Origin: Propionivibrio limicola
GTDB taxonomy: Bacteria > Pseudomonadota > Gammaproteobacteria > Burkholderiales > Rhodocyclaceae
NCBI RefSeq assembly: GCF_009469695.1
Contig: NZ_SSSR01000011.1
Span: forward strand, 26,166-90,165
Direction of reading: 5' to 3'
Length of the DNA: 64,000 bases
In this document: positions 44,926 through 54,297 of the stretch, in pieces
Layout: every line of letters begins with the position of its first letter
How positions within the stretch are numbered: position 1 is the stretch's first letter
The notes under the pieces: generated by a model
Seen by the model: only the letters and a program-made list of their open reading frames with translations
What the model was told of the DNA's origin: nothing
The model's database searches: none
Made by a program: the position numbers and the translations under genes

Positions 44926-46161
44926 ATGAGTGAGTCGGGCTTCACCGTTTACACCGTCGGCGGCGCCGTGCGCGATGAATTGCTCGGGCTACCGGTGCAG
45001 GATCGCGATTACGTCGTCGTCGGTGCGACGCCGGAGACCATGCTCGCCCGCGGCTTCAAGCCGGTCGGCAAGGATTTTCCGGTTTTCCTGCATCCCAGAA
45101 CGCGCGAGGAATACGCGCTGGCACGCACCGAACGCAAAACGGGTCACGGTTACAAGGGGTTCGCTTTCCACGCCTCGCCCGACATCACGCTCGACGAGGA
45201 TCTGGCGCGGCGCGACCTGACGATCAACGCGATCGCCCGCGCCGACGATGGCACGCTGATCGATCCGTTCAACGGCATTGCCGACCTCAGGGCCGGCATC
45301 CTGCGCCATGTCGGCCCGGCCTTCGTCGAAGACCCGGTGCGTATCCTGCGCCTGGCCCGCTTTGCCGCCCGCTTTACCAACTTTTCGGTGGCGCCGGAAA
45401 CGCTGGCGCTGATGCGCCGGATGGTCGATAGCGGCGAGGTCGACCATCTCGTCGCCGAACGCGTCTGGCAGGAATTCGCCAAGGGGCTGATGGAGAAACA
45501 ACCGTCGCGCATGATCGACGTGCTGCGCGAATGCGGCGCGCTGGCGCGTCTGCTGCCCGAACTCGACCGGCTGTTCGGCGTGCCGCAACGCGCCGACTAC
45601 CATCCGGAAGTCGATACCGGCGTGCATGTGATGATGGCGCTCGACTTTTCGGCTGGCCGCGGCCATCCGCTACCGGTGCGTTTCGCCGTGCTGTTGCACG
45701 ACCTCGGCAAGGGTTCGACGCCGGAGAGCGACCTGCCCCGCCACCCAGGCCACGAGGTGCGCAGCGCCCGCCTCGTCGAGACGGTCTGCGCCCGCCTCAA
45801 GGCACCGGTCGAATGCCGCGATCTGGCGCTGCTCGTTGCGCGCTACCACGGCGACATCCGGCGCGGCCCGGAAATGCGCGCCTCGACCATCGTCAAACTG
45901 CTCGAAAACGCCGACGCGCTGCGCCGGCCGCAGCGTTTTGAACAATTGCTCGACGCCTGCGGATGCGATTTCCACGGTCGGCTCGGCTGGGAAGACAAAC
46001 CGATCCCGTCAGCCGATCTCTTCCCCCGCGCGCTGGCCGCCATGCGCGGCATCGACGCCGCAGGCATCGCACGCAGCACACCCGAAAAGTCGCAAATCGC
46101 CGAGCGCCTGCACATGGCGCGCGTCGATGCCGTCAAAGCGGCGCTAAATCTCGAACACTGA
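44926..46161 (+). CDS. cca: CCA-adding tRNA nucleotidyltransferase (multifunctional)
   Basis: Adds and repairs the tRNA 3' CCA end; 411 residues. The class II polymerase head is visible (YTVGGAVRDELLGLPVQDRDYVVVG; RRDLTINAIARADDG), followed by the RNA-binding body (VRILRLARFAARF; EKQPSRMIDVLRECG). A C-terminal HD domain (VHVMMALDFSAGRGHPLPVRFAVLLHDLGKG) indicates phosphodiesterase/phosphatase activities as in E. coli Cca. Confidence 0.96.
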   Translation: MSESGFTVYTVGGAVRDELLGLPVQDRDYVVVGATPETMLARGFKPVGKDFPVFLHPRTREEYALARTERKTGHGYKGFAFHASPDITLDEDLARRDLTINAIARADDGTLIDPFNGIADLRAGILRHVGPAFVEDPVRILRLARFAARFTNFSVAPETLALMRRMVDSGEVDHLVAERVWQEFAKGLMEKQPSRMIDVLRECGALARLLPELDRLFGVPQRADYHPEVDTGVHVMMALDFSAGRGHPLPVRFAVLLHDLGKGSTPESDLPRHPGHEVRSARLVETVCARLKAPVECRDLALLVARYHGDIRRGPEMRASTIVKLLENADALRRPQRFEQLLDACGCDFHGRLGWEDKPIPSADLFPRALAAMRGIDAAGIARSTPEKSQIAERLHMARVDAVKAALNLEH

Positions 46162-46177
46162 GCGGTAGCGACCGCCT

Positions 46178-46328
46178 GTAGGCAGCCAACAAAAAAAGCG
46201 AACCACCAAGGCACCAAGCACACCAAGAGAGCACCAAGCTAACACCCTGTTTTCTTGGTGAATCTTTGTGCTCTTGGTGTCTTGGTGGTGAGGCATTTAT
46301 CCATGCTCTCCAACATGACTGACGACTA
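46178..46328. repeat. Hairpin repeat element with terminal inverted repeats, copy B
   Basis: The same element as at 17499-17645, in reverse orientation. Left end GTAGGCAGCCAAC corresponds to GTAGTCAGTCAAC of copy A, and the right end TGACTGACGACTA is slightly longer. The internal CACCAAG/CTTGGTG arms are conserved nearly base for base. It lies between the convergent cca and PilJ-N genes, and its last bases supply the stop codon of the latter. Confidence 0.85.
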
Positions 46329-47228
46329 GCCACGCGGCCCGCCGCCTTCGCGAGCCAGTGTCCTGCCGGTGCCCGGCGCATACTGCGCGCACACGTCGTC
46401 CAGCACTTCGAGAATCCTTTCGCTGGCCGTCGCCACGTCTTTGGGGTTGCTCGCCCAGCCGTCCTTCTGGTTGATGACGGCCTGCTCGAAGAAGACCCAC
46501 TGTGTTTTCGCCAGTTCAAGGGCATCGCGACTCTTCGCCGTATTTTCACGGGCCGCCAGCAATTCCTTGAGCGCCGCCGAAAATTCCTTGCGCGCCTGCT
46601 CCATATCGACAAGCAGCCCCTGCCGCCGGTCGCCGGCATGCGCCTGCAGATAAAGCCGGGCCAGCCGTTGCACGAGCATGCTTTGGCGCAGCGAAAGATC
46701 GAGCAGACGCCCGGTCCCGTTCTCGAGCCCGCCTTCGATCTGCATCGCAAGACTGCCCGCCGCGATCGACATTTCCTCGGCCAACGCGTTCACGAGATCG
46801 CGGTTCTCCAGCGAAAAGGGAAGATCAAGCGCCTTCTTCAGCTCTCCCCAGACACGCGACGTGCGCGCTAACGGGCGCTGGGTGTTGCCGGCAGCGAGCG
46901 CGCGACTGAGCACGGCCAGGTGTTGCTCCACCTCCTGACGCGCCCGCGCCGCCTGCTGGCGCGCCGCAAACGATTTCAGGTTCATGCCCGACTGCTGGTA
47001 AAGCTTGGCCAGACGCTGCGCCTGCAGACGCAGCTGACCGGCGCTGGCGAGGTGCTGCAGCGGCCCCGCCGGGGACGCCGGCGAAACCACCGCCCCGGCA
47101 GCGACAAGCGGTGCGGCATGGGCCGGCAACCCGCCCAGCGCGCTGACGGCGGCGCCGAGGATGGCGGCGAAAATAAAGTTCTTGATCGGGAAGCGCGACA
47201 CGGCCATTGGCAATAGAGACTTGTTCAT
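46326..47228 (-). CDS. PilJ N-terminal-domain protein (type IV pili methyl-accepting transducer N-term), no signalling domain
   Basis: Secreted protein of about 300 residues with a signal peptide (FIFAAILGAAVSALGGLPAHA). It carries two PilJ-N-like helical repeats (SAGQLRLQAQRLAKLYQQ; LRQSMLVQRLARLYLQAH), the motif found in the periplasmic part of PilJ and NarX-type sensors, but no HAMP, MCP or kinase domain follows. Start uncertain: ATG at 47228 (MNKSLLPMAV) fits a signal peptide, and further ATGs lie at 47237, 47264 and 47306. The stop TAG lies inside the end of hairpin repeat B, so the C-terminus may have been altered by insertion. Role unknown. Confidence 0.8.
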   Translation of the reverse strand: MNKSLLPMAVSRFPIKNFIFAAILGAAVSALGGLPAHAAPLVAAGAVVSPASPAGPLQHLASAGQLRLQAQRLAKLYQQSGMNLKSFAARQQAARARQEVEQHLAVLSRALAAGNTQRPLARTSRVWGELKKALDLPFSLENRDLVNALAEEMSIAAGSLAMQIEGGLENGTGRLLDLSLRQSMLVQRLARLYLQAHAGDRRQGLLVDMEQARKEFSAALKELLAARENTAKSRDALELAKTQWVFFEQAVINQKDGWASNPKDVATASERILEVLDDVCAQYAPGTGRTLAREGGGPRG

Positions 47229-47333
47229 GCGGCGCATTAAGCCAGCCGAATGTTTCAGGAGCATGTCGCTCGCCGATCCGGGCAAGACCGCCCGGCCGGC
47301 CCGCATCTAAGCTGATTCGATCGTCACCGCCTC

Positions 47334-48791
47334 ATGCTAAACTCGCCAGCCGACGTCTTCTTGCAGAACACCGCCTTGTCTTCAAAACCGGTTTCAACGC
47401 CCAGCCGGCCCCAAACGCCGACTTCATCACCTTCGCCCACCCGACGCATCGTTCGCGTGCGCAAAACCGACACGCCCCAGACAGCGCCGCGCGGCAACGC
47501 AGCCGCCACGCCGCCGGCCGAAACCGCCCGCACGCTACCGCCCGACTCGCTCGGCTGGAGCCTGCTGCTGGCTGCCCGCGTGCTGGCTGCCGTACACGCC
47601 GGCCGCAGCCTGAACGAAGCGCTGACGCAGCTGGCGAACGAACCGTCGGCTGCTCGCGCCGCCGCCCAGGATGTCGCCTACGGCGTCCTGCGCGGCTACG
47701 GACGCGGCGAATTCTTCCTGCGCCGACTGATGACCAAAGCGCTCACGCACGCCGAAACGCAGGCGCTGCTGCTGGGCGCCCTCTATCGCCTGGAAACGCG
47801 CACCGATTCGACGCACACCGTCGTCGATCAGGCCGTCGCCGCCGCCGGCGAGCTGTCGGGCGGGGTGTTCAAGGGACTCGTCAATGGCGTGCTGCGCAAC
47901 TTCCTGCGCCAGCGCGACGCGCTGCTCGCCGCACTGGCAGCCGACGACGAGGCGCATTACCAGCATCCGCGCTGGTGGCTAACCCGCCTGCGCCGGACGT
48001 ATCCGGCCAACTGGCAACAGATTGTCGACACGGCCAACAGCCCGCCGCCGATGACGCTGCGCGTCAACCAGCTTCAGGAAACGCCGGCCGGCTATCTCGC
48101 CCGACTGGACGCCGCCGGCATCGCCGCCCGCCCGCTCGGCCGGAACGGCATCCGGCTACAAAAACCGTGCCCCGTCGACGCTCTGCCGGGCTTCTCTGAC
48201 GGCATGGTTTCGGTGCAGGACGCCGGCGCCCAGCGCGCCGCGGAAATTCTCGCGCCGACCGCCGGGTCGCGCGTGCTCGACGCCTGCGCCGCCCCCGGCG
48301 GCAAGACGGCGCACCTGCTCGAAATGGCCGACCTCGACCTGCTCGCCCTCGACATCGACGCCAAGCGCACCCGGCGCATCGAGGACAATCTGCACCGGAT
48401 CGGCTTGCACGCCGAGGTGAAGGCCGCCGACTGCAGCCAGCTCAAGCCGTGGTGGGACGGCCGTCCGTTCGACGCGATCCTTGCCGACGTGCCGTGCTCG
48501 GCCTCCGGCGTCGTGCGCCGCCATCCGGACATCAAGGTGCTGCGCCGCGAAAGCGACATCCGCCGTCTCGTGCATACGCAGGCCGCCATCCTCGACGTGC
48601 TCTGGCAAACGCTCAAGCCGGGCGGCAAATTGCTTTACGCCACCTGCTCGGTCTTCACCGAGGAAAATTCGGCGCAGATCGACGCTTTCCTTTGCCGCCA
48701 GCCGGACGCCACGCTGCTGCACGCGGAACAATTGCTGCCGCAGGACGACAACGACGGTTTCTACTATGCGTTGCTGGGCAAGGCCGATTAA
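47334..48791 (+). CDS. rsmB: 16S rRNA (cytosine-967-C5)-methyltransferase RsmB
   Basis: Methylates C967 of 16S rRNA. The N-terminal NusB-like domain begins near residue 78 (LLLAARVLAAVHAGRSLNEAL), and the C-terminal SAM domain contains VLDACAAPGGKTAHLLE, ILADVPCSASGVVRRHPD with the catalytic Cys, and LLYATCSVFTEEN with the second Cys. The first 75 residues are an unusual Pro/Ser/Thr/Arg-rich extension; no in-frame ATG exists between, so this start or a GTG within the extension is used. The stop falls 26 bp inside the next gene. Confidence 0.93.
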   Translation: MLNSPADVFLQNTALSSKPVSTPSRPQTPTSSPSPTRRIVRVRKTDTPQTAPRGNAAATPPAETARTLPPDSLGWSLLLAARVLAAVHAGRSLNEALTQLANEPSAARAAAQDVAYGVLRGYGRGEFFLRRLMTKALTHAETQALLLGALYRLETRTDSTHTVVDQAVAAAGELSGGVFKGLVNGVLRNFLRQRDALLAALAADDEAHYQHPRWWLTRLRRTYPANWQQIVDTANSPPPMTLRVNQLQETPAGYLARLDAAGIAARPLGRNGIRLQKPCPVDALPGFSDGMVSVQDAGAQRAAEILAPTAGSRVLDACAAPGGKTAHLLEMADLDLLALDIDAKRTRRIEDNLHRIGLHAEVKAADCSQLKPWWDGRPFDAILADVPCSASGVVRRHPDIKVLRRESDIRRLVHTQAAILDVLWQTLKPGGKLLYATCSVFTEENSAQIDAFLCRQPDATLLHAEQLLPQDDNDGFYYALLGKAD

Positions 48792-49389
48792 AACCTTCGC
48801 CGGCCGCCTGTTCCTGCTGCTGGCCGTGACGCTGCTGGTCACCCTGCCGGCGCGGATGGCGCAGGCTTCGGACCTGGCGGCGCGCGACCCGCAACTGGTG
48901 GCCACCGACGACGGCTACGCACTCAACGCCGAGTTCAGCATCAACTTCAATGCACGGCTTGAAGAAGCGGTCAGCAAAGGCATCGTCCTTTACTTCGTCA
49001 CCGATTTCGAGCTGACGCGTTCGCGCTGGTACTGGCTCGACGAAAAGGTCGTCCAGCGCTCGCGCACGCTGCAACTGTCCTACCATGCGCTGACGCGCCA
49101 GTACCGTTTATCGACCGGCACACTGCACCAGAGCTTCGCCACGCTCGGTGAAGCCTTGCGCGTCCTGTCGCGCCTGCGTGACTGGCCAGTGCTCGACAAA
49201 GGCGAGGTACGCAACGGTCAGGCCTATCTCGCCGGCGTGCGCATGCGCCTCGACCTGTCGCAAATGCCGCGCACCTTCCAGATCGGCGCACTGGCCAACA
49301 AGGACTGGCGGCTCACCTCCGAGTGGGCGAACTGGACATTCACCCCGTCCGAATCCGGCCCGCCGGCGGATCCGGGAGAAGGCAAATGA
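48766..49389 (+). CDS. DUF4390 domain-containing secreted protein
   Basis: Protein of 207 residues with a signal peptide (FAGRLFLLLAVTLLVTLPARMAQA). The body matches DUF4390: VATDDGYALNAEFSINFNARLEEAVSKGIVLYF and RSRWYWLDEKVVQRSRTLQLSYHALTRQYRLS. The only ATG is at 48766, overlapping the end of rsmB by 26 bp. Its stop overlaps ntrY as ATGA. Always found beside ntrY in betaproteobacteria as far as I recall, so a link with NtrY signalling is plausible. Function unknown. Confidence 0.88.
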   Translation: MRCWARPIKTFAGRLFLLLAVTLLVTLPARMAQASDLAARDPQLVATDDGYALNAEFSINFNARLEEAVSKGIVLYFVTDFELTRSRWYWLDEKVVQRSRTLQLSYHALTRQYRLSTGTLHQSFATLGEALRVLSRLRDWPVLDKGEVRNGQAYLAGVRMRLDLSQMPRTFQIGALANKDWRLTSEWANWTFTPSESGPPADPGEGK

Positions 49390-51539
49390 GAACGCTGCTC
49401 ATCGTCGCGGCCTCCATCGGCGGCATCCTCGTTTTCCTGCTCGCCTCGGCCAGCGCCAACACCGCGCTGTTCGCCCGCTACTATCCGTGGCTGCTCGGCC
49501 TGAACGGCGTCGTCGCCCTCGCCATGCTCGGCCTCATCACCTGGCAGGTTCGCGCGCTCTGGCATGAGCACCGCGCCCAGGTCTTCGGCTCGCGCCTGAA
49601 ACTGCGACTGATGCTGATTTTCGGCCTGATGGCCGTGCTGCCCGGCATCCTCATCTACGGCGTCTCGGTGCAGTTCGTCACCAAGAGCATCGAGTCGTGG
49701 TTCGACGTGCGCGTCGAAAAGGCGCTCGAATCAGGCCTCAATCTCGGCCAGAGCACGCTCGACGCGCTCCTCGACGACCTGGCCGAGAAGGGGCGCGCCA
49801 TGGCCCTCGATCTTGGCGACCAACCGGAACACCGGCGACGGGCGACACTCAACCGGCTGCGCGAACAGACCGGCATTCAGTTCGCCGCCCTGTTCTCGTC
49901 GTCCGGGCAGCTGCTGGCCACGGCGACCAGCGAGCTGTCGTCGTACCTGCCCGCGCAACCCGACCCCGAGCTGCTGCGGCAGGCACGCGGCGGCCGCGTC
50001 TTCCGTGAAGTCGAGAGCGAGAACGGCAAGGACATGCGGCTGCGCGTCATGGTGCCGGTGACGCCGCTCGGGCTCGGCCAGGAAAACCTGATCCTGCAGC
50101 TGACGCAGGACGTGCCGGCCGGCATCGCAACGAACGCCGAACAGGTGCAGGCCGTCTATCGCGACTATCAGGAACTCTCGCTCGGCCGGCAGGGGCTCAC
50201 CCGCATGTACGCCATGACGCTGACGCTGACCGTGCTGCTCGCCCTGTTTACCGCCATCGTCGTCGCCTTCGTCCTTGCCCGCCGTCTCTCGGCGCCGCTG
50301 TCGATCCTCGCCGAAGGCACGCAGGCCGTCGCGTCCGGCGACTTCACGCCGCGCCGCGCCCTCAACAGCCGCGACGAGCTCGGCGTGCTCACCCAGTCGT
50401 TCAACCAGATGACGCGCCAGCTCGACGAGGCCCGGCGCGACACGGAAAAACACCGGATCGCCGTCGAATCGGCGCGCGCCTATCTGGAATCGATCCTCGC
50501 CAACCTCTCGGCCGGCGTGCTTGTCTTCGACCGCTGCCTGAAGCTGCGCACCGTCAACGAAGGCGCGTGCACAATCCTCGACGAAGGCTTCGACGGCCTG
50601 CTCGCCGAAACGGTCGATGCCTGGCCGCGCCAGATAAAGATCGGGCAAGCGATCCGCGACGCGTTCGCCGAACACGGCAACAAGGAATGGCAGACCCAGA
50701 TCGAACTCGACCGTCCGGGCGGCTTGCCGCAGATCCTGCTGTTGCGCGGTTCGCAACTGCCACAGGAGACGAACGGCGGCTATGTCGTCGTCTTCGACGA
50801 CGTGACGCGGCTGGTGGCCGCCCAGCGCAGCGCCGCCTGGGGCGAGGTCGCCCGCCGCCTGGCGCACGAAATCAAGAATCCGCTGACGCCGATCCAGCTC
50901 TCGGCCGAGCGCCTGCAACTCAAGCTGGCCGAGAAACTGGCCAACGGCGACCGCGACATGCTCGGCCGCTCGACGCAGACGATCATCAACCAGGTGCAGG
51001 CGATGAAGCGCATGGTCAATGAATTCTCCGACTACGCCCGCCTGCCGGCCCCGACCCTGGCGCCGGTCGACCTCAACGCGCTGGTCGGCGAAGTGCTCGG
51101 GCTTTATGAGACATCGCAGGCGCGCATCGACATCCATCTCGACCCGGCCCGCCCGGTGGCGCTCGGCGATGCGACGCAGTTGCGGCAGATCATCCATAAT
51201 CTGCTGCGCAACGCCGAAGACGCCCAGGAAGGGGTAGAGGCTCCGAGGATCGAAGTCGCCACGCGCGCGGCCGACGGCCAGGCCGAACTGGCCGTCATCG
51301 ACAACGGCCCGGGCTTCCCGCCGGACATCCTCGCCCGCGTCTTCGAGCCCTATGTAACGACCAAGGCCGGCGGCACCGGCCTCGGGCTGGCCATCGTCAA
51401 GAAGATTGTCGATGAGCACGCCGGACGGATCAGCATCAACAACCGTCAGCCGCACGGTGCCGAGGTCAGCATCCGTCTGCCTCTGGCGCCGGCCGCGACG
51501 CCGGAAAACCATCACAACGCTTTACCCGTAGAGAACTGA
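49386..51539 (+). CDS. ntrY: Nitrogen-regulation-type sensor histidine kinase NtrY
   Basis: Membrane kinase of 717 residues. Membrane segments lie at about 5-25, 35-55 and 75-100, then a periplasmic region to about 275 and a further segment followed by HAMP (LARRLSAPLSILAEGTQAVASGD). A PAS-like region (ILANLSAGVLVFDRCLKLRTVN) precedes the phospho-acceptor His494 in RRLAHEIKNPLTPIQLSAERLQ. The ATPase domain (NLLRNAEDA, DNGPGFPP, GGTGLGLAIVKKIV) is intact. Together with the next gene it forms a NtrYX pair. Confidence 0.93.
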   Translation: MRTLLIVAASIGGILVFLLASASANTALFARYYPWLLGLNGVVALAMLGLITWQVRALWHEHRAQVFGSRLKLRLMLIFGLMAVLPGILIYGVSVQFVTKSIESWFDVRVEKALESGLNLGQSTLDALLDDLAEKGRAMALDLGDQPEHRRRATLNRLREQTGIQFAALFSSSGQLLATATSELSSYLPAQPDPELLRQARGGRVFREVESENGKDMRLRVMVPVTPLGLGQENLILQLTQDVPAGIATNAEQVQAVYRDYQELSLGRQGLTRMYAMTLTLTVLLALFTAIVVAFVLARRLSAPLSILAEGTQAVASGDFTPRRALNSRDELGVLTQSFNQMTRQLDEARRDTEKHRIAVESARAYLESILANLSAGVLVFDRCLKLRTVNEGACTILDEGFDGLLAETVDAWPRQIKIGQAIRDAFAEHGNKEWQTQIELDRPGGLPQILLLRGSQLPQETNGGYVVVFDDVTRLVAAQRSAAWGEVARRLAHEIKNPLTPIQLSAERLQLKLAEKLANGDRDMLGRSTQTIINQVQAMKRMVNEFSDYARLPAPTLAPVDLNALVGEVLGLYETSQARIDIHLDPARPVALGDATQLRQIIHNLLRNAEDAQEGVEAPRIEVATRAADGQAELAVIDNGPGFPPDILARVFEPYVTTKAGGTGLGLAIVKKIVDEHAGRISINNRQPHGAEVSIRLPLAPAATPENHHNALPVEN

Positions 51540-51541
51540 AC

Positions 51542-52831
51542 ATGGCGCAAATACTGGTTGTCGACGATGAAGTAGGAATCCGCGAACTGCTTTCGGAAAT
51601 CCTGGCCGACGAAGGCCACACCGTCTCGCTTGCCGAGAATGCTGCCGCTGCCCGCAAGCTGCGCAGCGAGAAACGCCCCGATCTCGTCCTGCTCGACATC
51701 TGGATGCCCGACACCGACGGCATCTCCCTGCTCAAGGAATGGTCCGCGGGCGGCCTGTTGACGATGCCGGTGGTCATGATGTCCGGCCATGGCACGATCG
51801 ACTCGGCGGTCGAAGCCACGCGCGTCGGCGCCATCGACTTTCTCGAAAAGCCGATCGCCCTGCAAAAGCTGCTGGCGACGGTGAAAAAGGCGCTCAAGCA
51901 CGAAGTGGCGCCGCACAAGCCACCGCTCACGCTGAATGCCTTCGCCCGCTCGCCGTTGCTCAAGGATCTCAAGAAACGCCTTGAGCAAGCCGCCGCCAAC
52001 ACCTCGGTGCTGCTGCTCAAAAGCGCCTCGGGCAGCATCGCCGAAATCTGCGCCCGCACGCTGCAGGCGCCGAAGACGCCCTGGCTCGACCTCTCCGCCT
52101 CCAGCGCCCCGCTCACGCAGGAGATGCTTGAAAACGCCAGCGGCGGCATCATGTTCATTGCCGACCTGACCCTGCTCGGCAAATTGCAGCAGAAAAATCT
52201 GGCTTTCGCCCTCGAACGCCTCAGCCGCTATCACATTCAGCTCGTCGCGGCCACGTCGCGCCCGCTCACGGTGCTGCAGGAAAGCGGCTGGGACGCCGGA
52301 CTCGTCGCCCGACTCGGCGAAGTCTGGGTGGCGCTGCCGCTGCTCTCCACACACCCGGACGAAGTGCCGGAAATCGCCGTGCTCCTGTTGTCACACCTGA
52401 TCGAGCGGCACGGCGTGCCGACGCGCTATTTTTCGAGTGCCGCGCTCAATGCCCTGCGCCTGCATCGCTGGCAGGGCGAATGGCCGGAACTGCTGGCCGC
52501 CGTGAAGAATCTGGCGCTCTCGGCGCTCGAGGAAGAAATCACGCAGGAGGACGTCAACGAGCTCCTGCAGCTGGAGGAAGAAACGGCCAGCCCGCAGCCT
52601 CCCGCCCTGCCTCTTTTCAACCAGCCGCTGCGCGAAGCACGGGAGGCGTTCGAGCGGATGTATTTCGAGCATCACCTGAAAATCGATGGCGGCAACATGA
52701 CGCGCATCGCCGAACGGACCGGCCTCGAGCGCACCCACCTGTACCGCAAGCTCAAGCAGCTGGGCATCCACTTCGGCAAGCGCGGTGAAGAAGCAGAGGC
52801 GACGCCGGTGCCGGATACACTACTGGAATAG
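51542..52831 (+). CDS. ntrX: NtrX-like response regulator with a degenerate AAA+ domain
   Basis: Protein of 429 residues. The receiver domain is normal (ILVVDDEVGIRELL, phospho-acceptor Asp52 in LLDIWMPDTDG). The middle (about 125-330) is homologous in layout to a sigma-54 activator AAA+ domain, but Walker A is replaced by LLKSASGSIAEI and no GAFTGA loop is present; the region is also shorter than usual. The C-terminal Fis-type HTH is intact (MTRIAERTGLERTHLYRKLKQLG). The protein can probably receive phosphate from NtrY and bind DNA, but cannot activate sigma-54 polymerase in the usual way. It starts 2 bp after ntrY. Confidence 0.9.
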   Translation: MAQILVVDDEVGIRELLSEILADEGHTVSLAENAAAARKLRSEKRPDLVLLDIWMPDTDGISLLKEWSAGGLLTMPVVMMSGHGTIDSAVEATRVGAIDFLEKPIALQKLLATVKKALKHEVAPHKPPLTLNAFARSPLLKDLKKRLEQAAANTSVLLLKSASGSIAEICARTLQAPKTPWLDLSASSAPLTQEMLENASGGIMFIADLTLLGKLQQKNLAFALERLSRYHIQLVAATSRPLTVLQESGWDAGLVARLGEVWVALPLLSTHPDEVPEIAVLLLSHLIERHGVPTRYFSSAALNALRLHRWQGEWPELLAAVKNLALSALEEEITQEDVNELLQLEEETASPQPPALPLFNQPLREAREAFERMYFEHHLKIDGGNMTRIAERTGLERTHLYRKLKQLGIHFGKRGEEAEATPVPDTLLE

Positions 52832-52870
52832 CCTCGGTTCCCCCTTTAACCCTTTCCGGTGGAGTCTCTC

Positions 52871-53947
52871 GTGCCCCGTCCCCGCAACGACAATTTTCTC
52901 CGCGCCCTGCTCAGGGAACCGACCGACTACACCCCGGTCTGGCTGATGCGCCAGGCCGGGCGCTATCTGCCCGAGTACCGCGAAACGCGCAAGCGCGCCG
53001 GCAGTTTCCTGCAGCTTTGCAAGAATCCGGCGCTGGCCTGCGAGGTGACGCTGCAACCGTTGGCACGCTTCGATCTCGACGCCGCCATCCTGTTTTCGGA
53101 CATCCTGACCATCCCGGACGCCATGGGTCTCGGCCTGCATTTCGCCGACGGCGAAGGACCGCGTTTTGAACGACCGCTGCGCGAGGAATGGGCGATTCGC
53201 GACCTGAGCGTTCCCGACCCGAATGTTCATCTGCGCTACGTGATGGACGCGGTGGCCGAGATCCGCCGCGCACTCGACAACTCGCTACCGCTGATCGGCT
53301 TCGCCGGCAGCCCGTTCACGCTCGCCTGCTACATGATCGAGGGCGCCGCCAGCCCCGATTTCCGTCAGGTCAAGACGATGCTCTACGAACGTCCCGACCT
53401 GCTGCACCACATCCTCAACGTCACCACCGAAGCTGTCATCGCTTACCTCAACGCCCAGATCGAATCGGGCGCGCAGGCGGTGATGCTCTTCGACTCCTGG
53501 GGCGGCATCTTGACGACAGCCGCTTACCGCGAGTTCTCGCTCGCCTACATGCAACGCATCGTGGACGGCTTGATCCGGGAGAACGACGGTGAGCGCGTCC
53601 CGTCGATCGTCTTCACCAAAGGCGGCGGCCTGTGGCTGGAAGCCATCGCCGACAGCGGCTGCGATGCGATCGGCCTGGACTGGAGCATCGACCTCGCCAG
53701 CGCCCGCCAGCGCGTCGGCGACTGCGTGGCCCTGCAAGGCAATCTCGACCCCGCCGTGCTGTTCGCCTCGCCCGAAAAAATCGCCGCCGAGACGCGACGC
53801 GTGCTCGACAGCTACGGCCCCGGCCATACCGGCCACGTCTTCAATCTCGGACATGGCGTTTCCCAATTCACCCCGCCCGAGCATATCGCCGCACTCGTCG
53901 AGACGGTGCATGACTACAGCCGACAACGGCGAAAAACAACGTTCTGA
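52871..53947 (+). CDS. hemE: Uroporphyrinogen decarboxylase
   Basis: Haem-pathway enzyme (358 residues) decarboxylating uroporphyrinogen III to coproporphyrinogen III. Both family signatures are present: [16 protein letters not shown] and [17 protein letters not shown], and the [15 protein letters not shown] stretch carries the catalytic Asp. I take GTG at 52871 because GGTGGAG lies 6 bp upstream; another GTG at 52859 is within that site. Confidence 0.95.
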   Translation: MPRPRNDNFLRALLREPTDYTPVWLMRQAGRYLPEYRETRKRAGSFLQLCKNPALACEVTLQPLARFDLDAAILFSDILTIPDAMGLGLHFADGEGPRFERPLREEWAIRDLSVPDPNVHLRYVMDAVAEIRRALDNSLPLIGFAGSPFTLACYMIEGAASPDFRQVKTMLYERPDLLHHILNVTTEAVIAYLNAQIESGAQAVMLFDSWGGILTTAAYREFSLAYMQRIVDGLIRENDGERVPSIVFTKGGGLWLEAIADSGCDAIGLDWSIDLASARQRVGDCVALQGNLDPAVLFASPEKIAAETRRVLDSYGPGHTGHVFNLGHGVSQFTPPEHIAALVETVHDYSRQRRKTTF

Positions 53948-54297
53948 GCCTTATATCGGGGTTGACTTATGCACAGAAGCTTTTCTTCTGTCACAAAAGG
54001 TCACGCACCCCATGAAAAATCAGACACTTAACCACAAAACTTTGATTTTTAACGACTTTTTTACTGCCGCTTTTTGCGGCAACGCAAGAAAACCCCTTGC
54101 CCGGCGGGCCTTCGCGGCACTTGTCCGTGACTAACCCACAGAGTTATCCACAGAAAATGTGAACAACTGGAAATACGCTGGTACGTGAATGAGTTACGCG
54201 TTTTTTTACAGAAGCCGGAAGAACTTCTGTCGCTAACCCGACTATGACGAAAGGTCTATTTTTGCCGTTTTTCCTGCGCGAGCACTAGCCGGCGACC
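53948..54297. other. hemE-priA intergenic region with DnaA-box-like sites
   Basis: This 350-bp gap is distinctly AT-rich. It has one perfect DnaA box TTATCCACA at 54144-54152, two one-mismatch boxes in the same orientation (TTATGCACA 53967-53975; TTAACCACA 54028-54036) and two weaker ones near 54132 and 54158. A hairpin ACAGAAG/CTTCTGT lies at 53973-53991 just past hemE, and a TGCCGC/GCGGCA hairpin near 54064-54081. No gene was seen. A promoter for priA is likely here. It is not next to dnaA. Confidence 0.55.
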
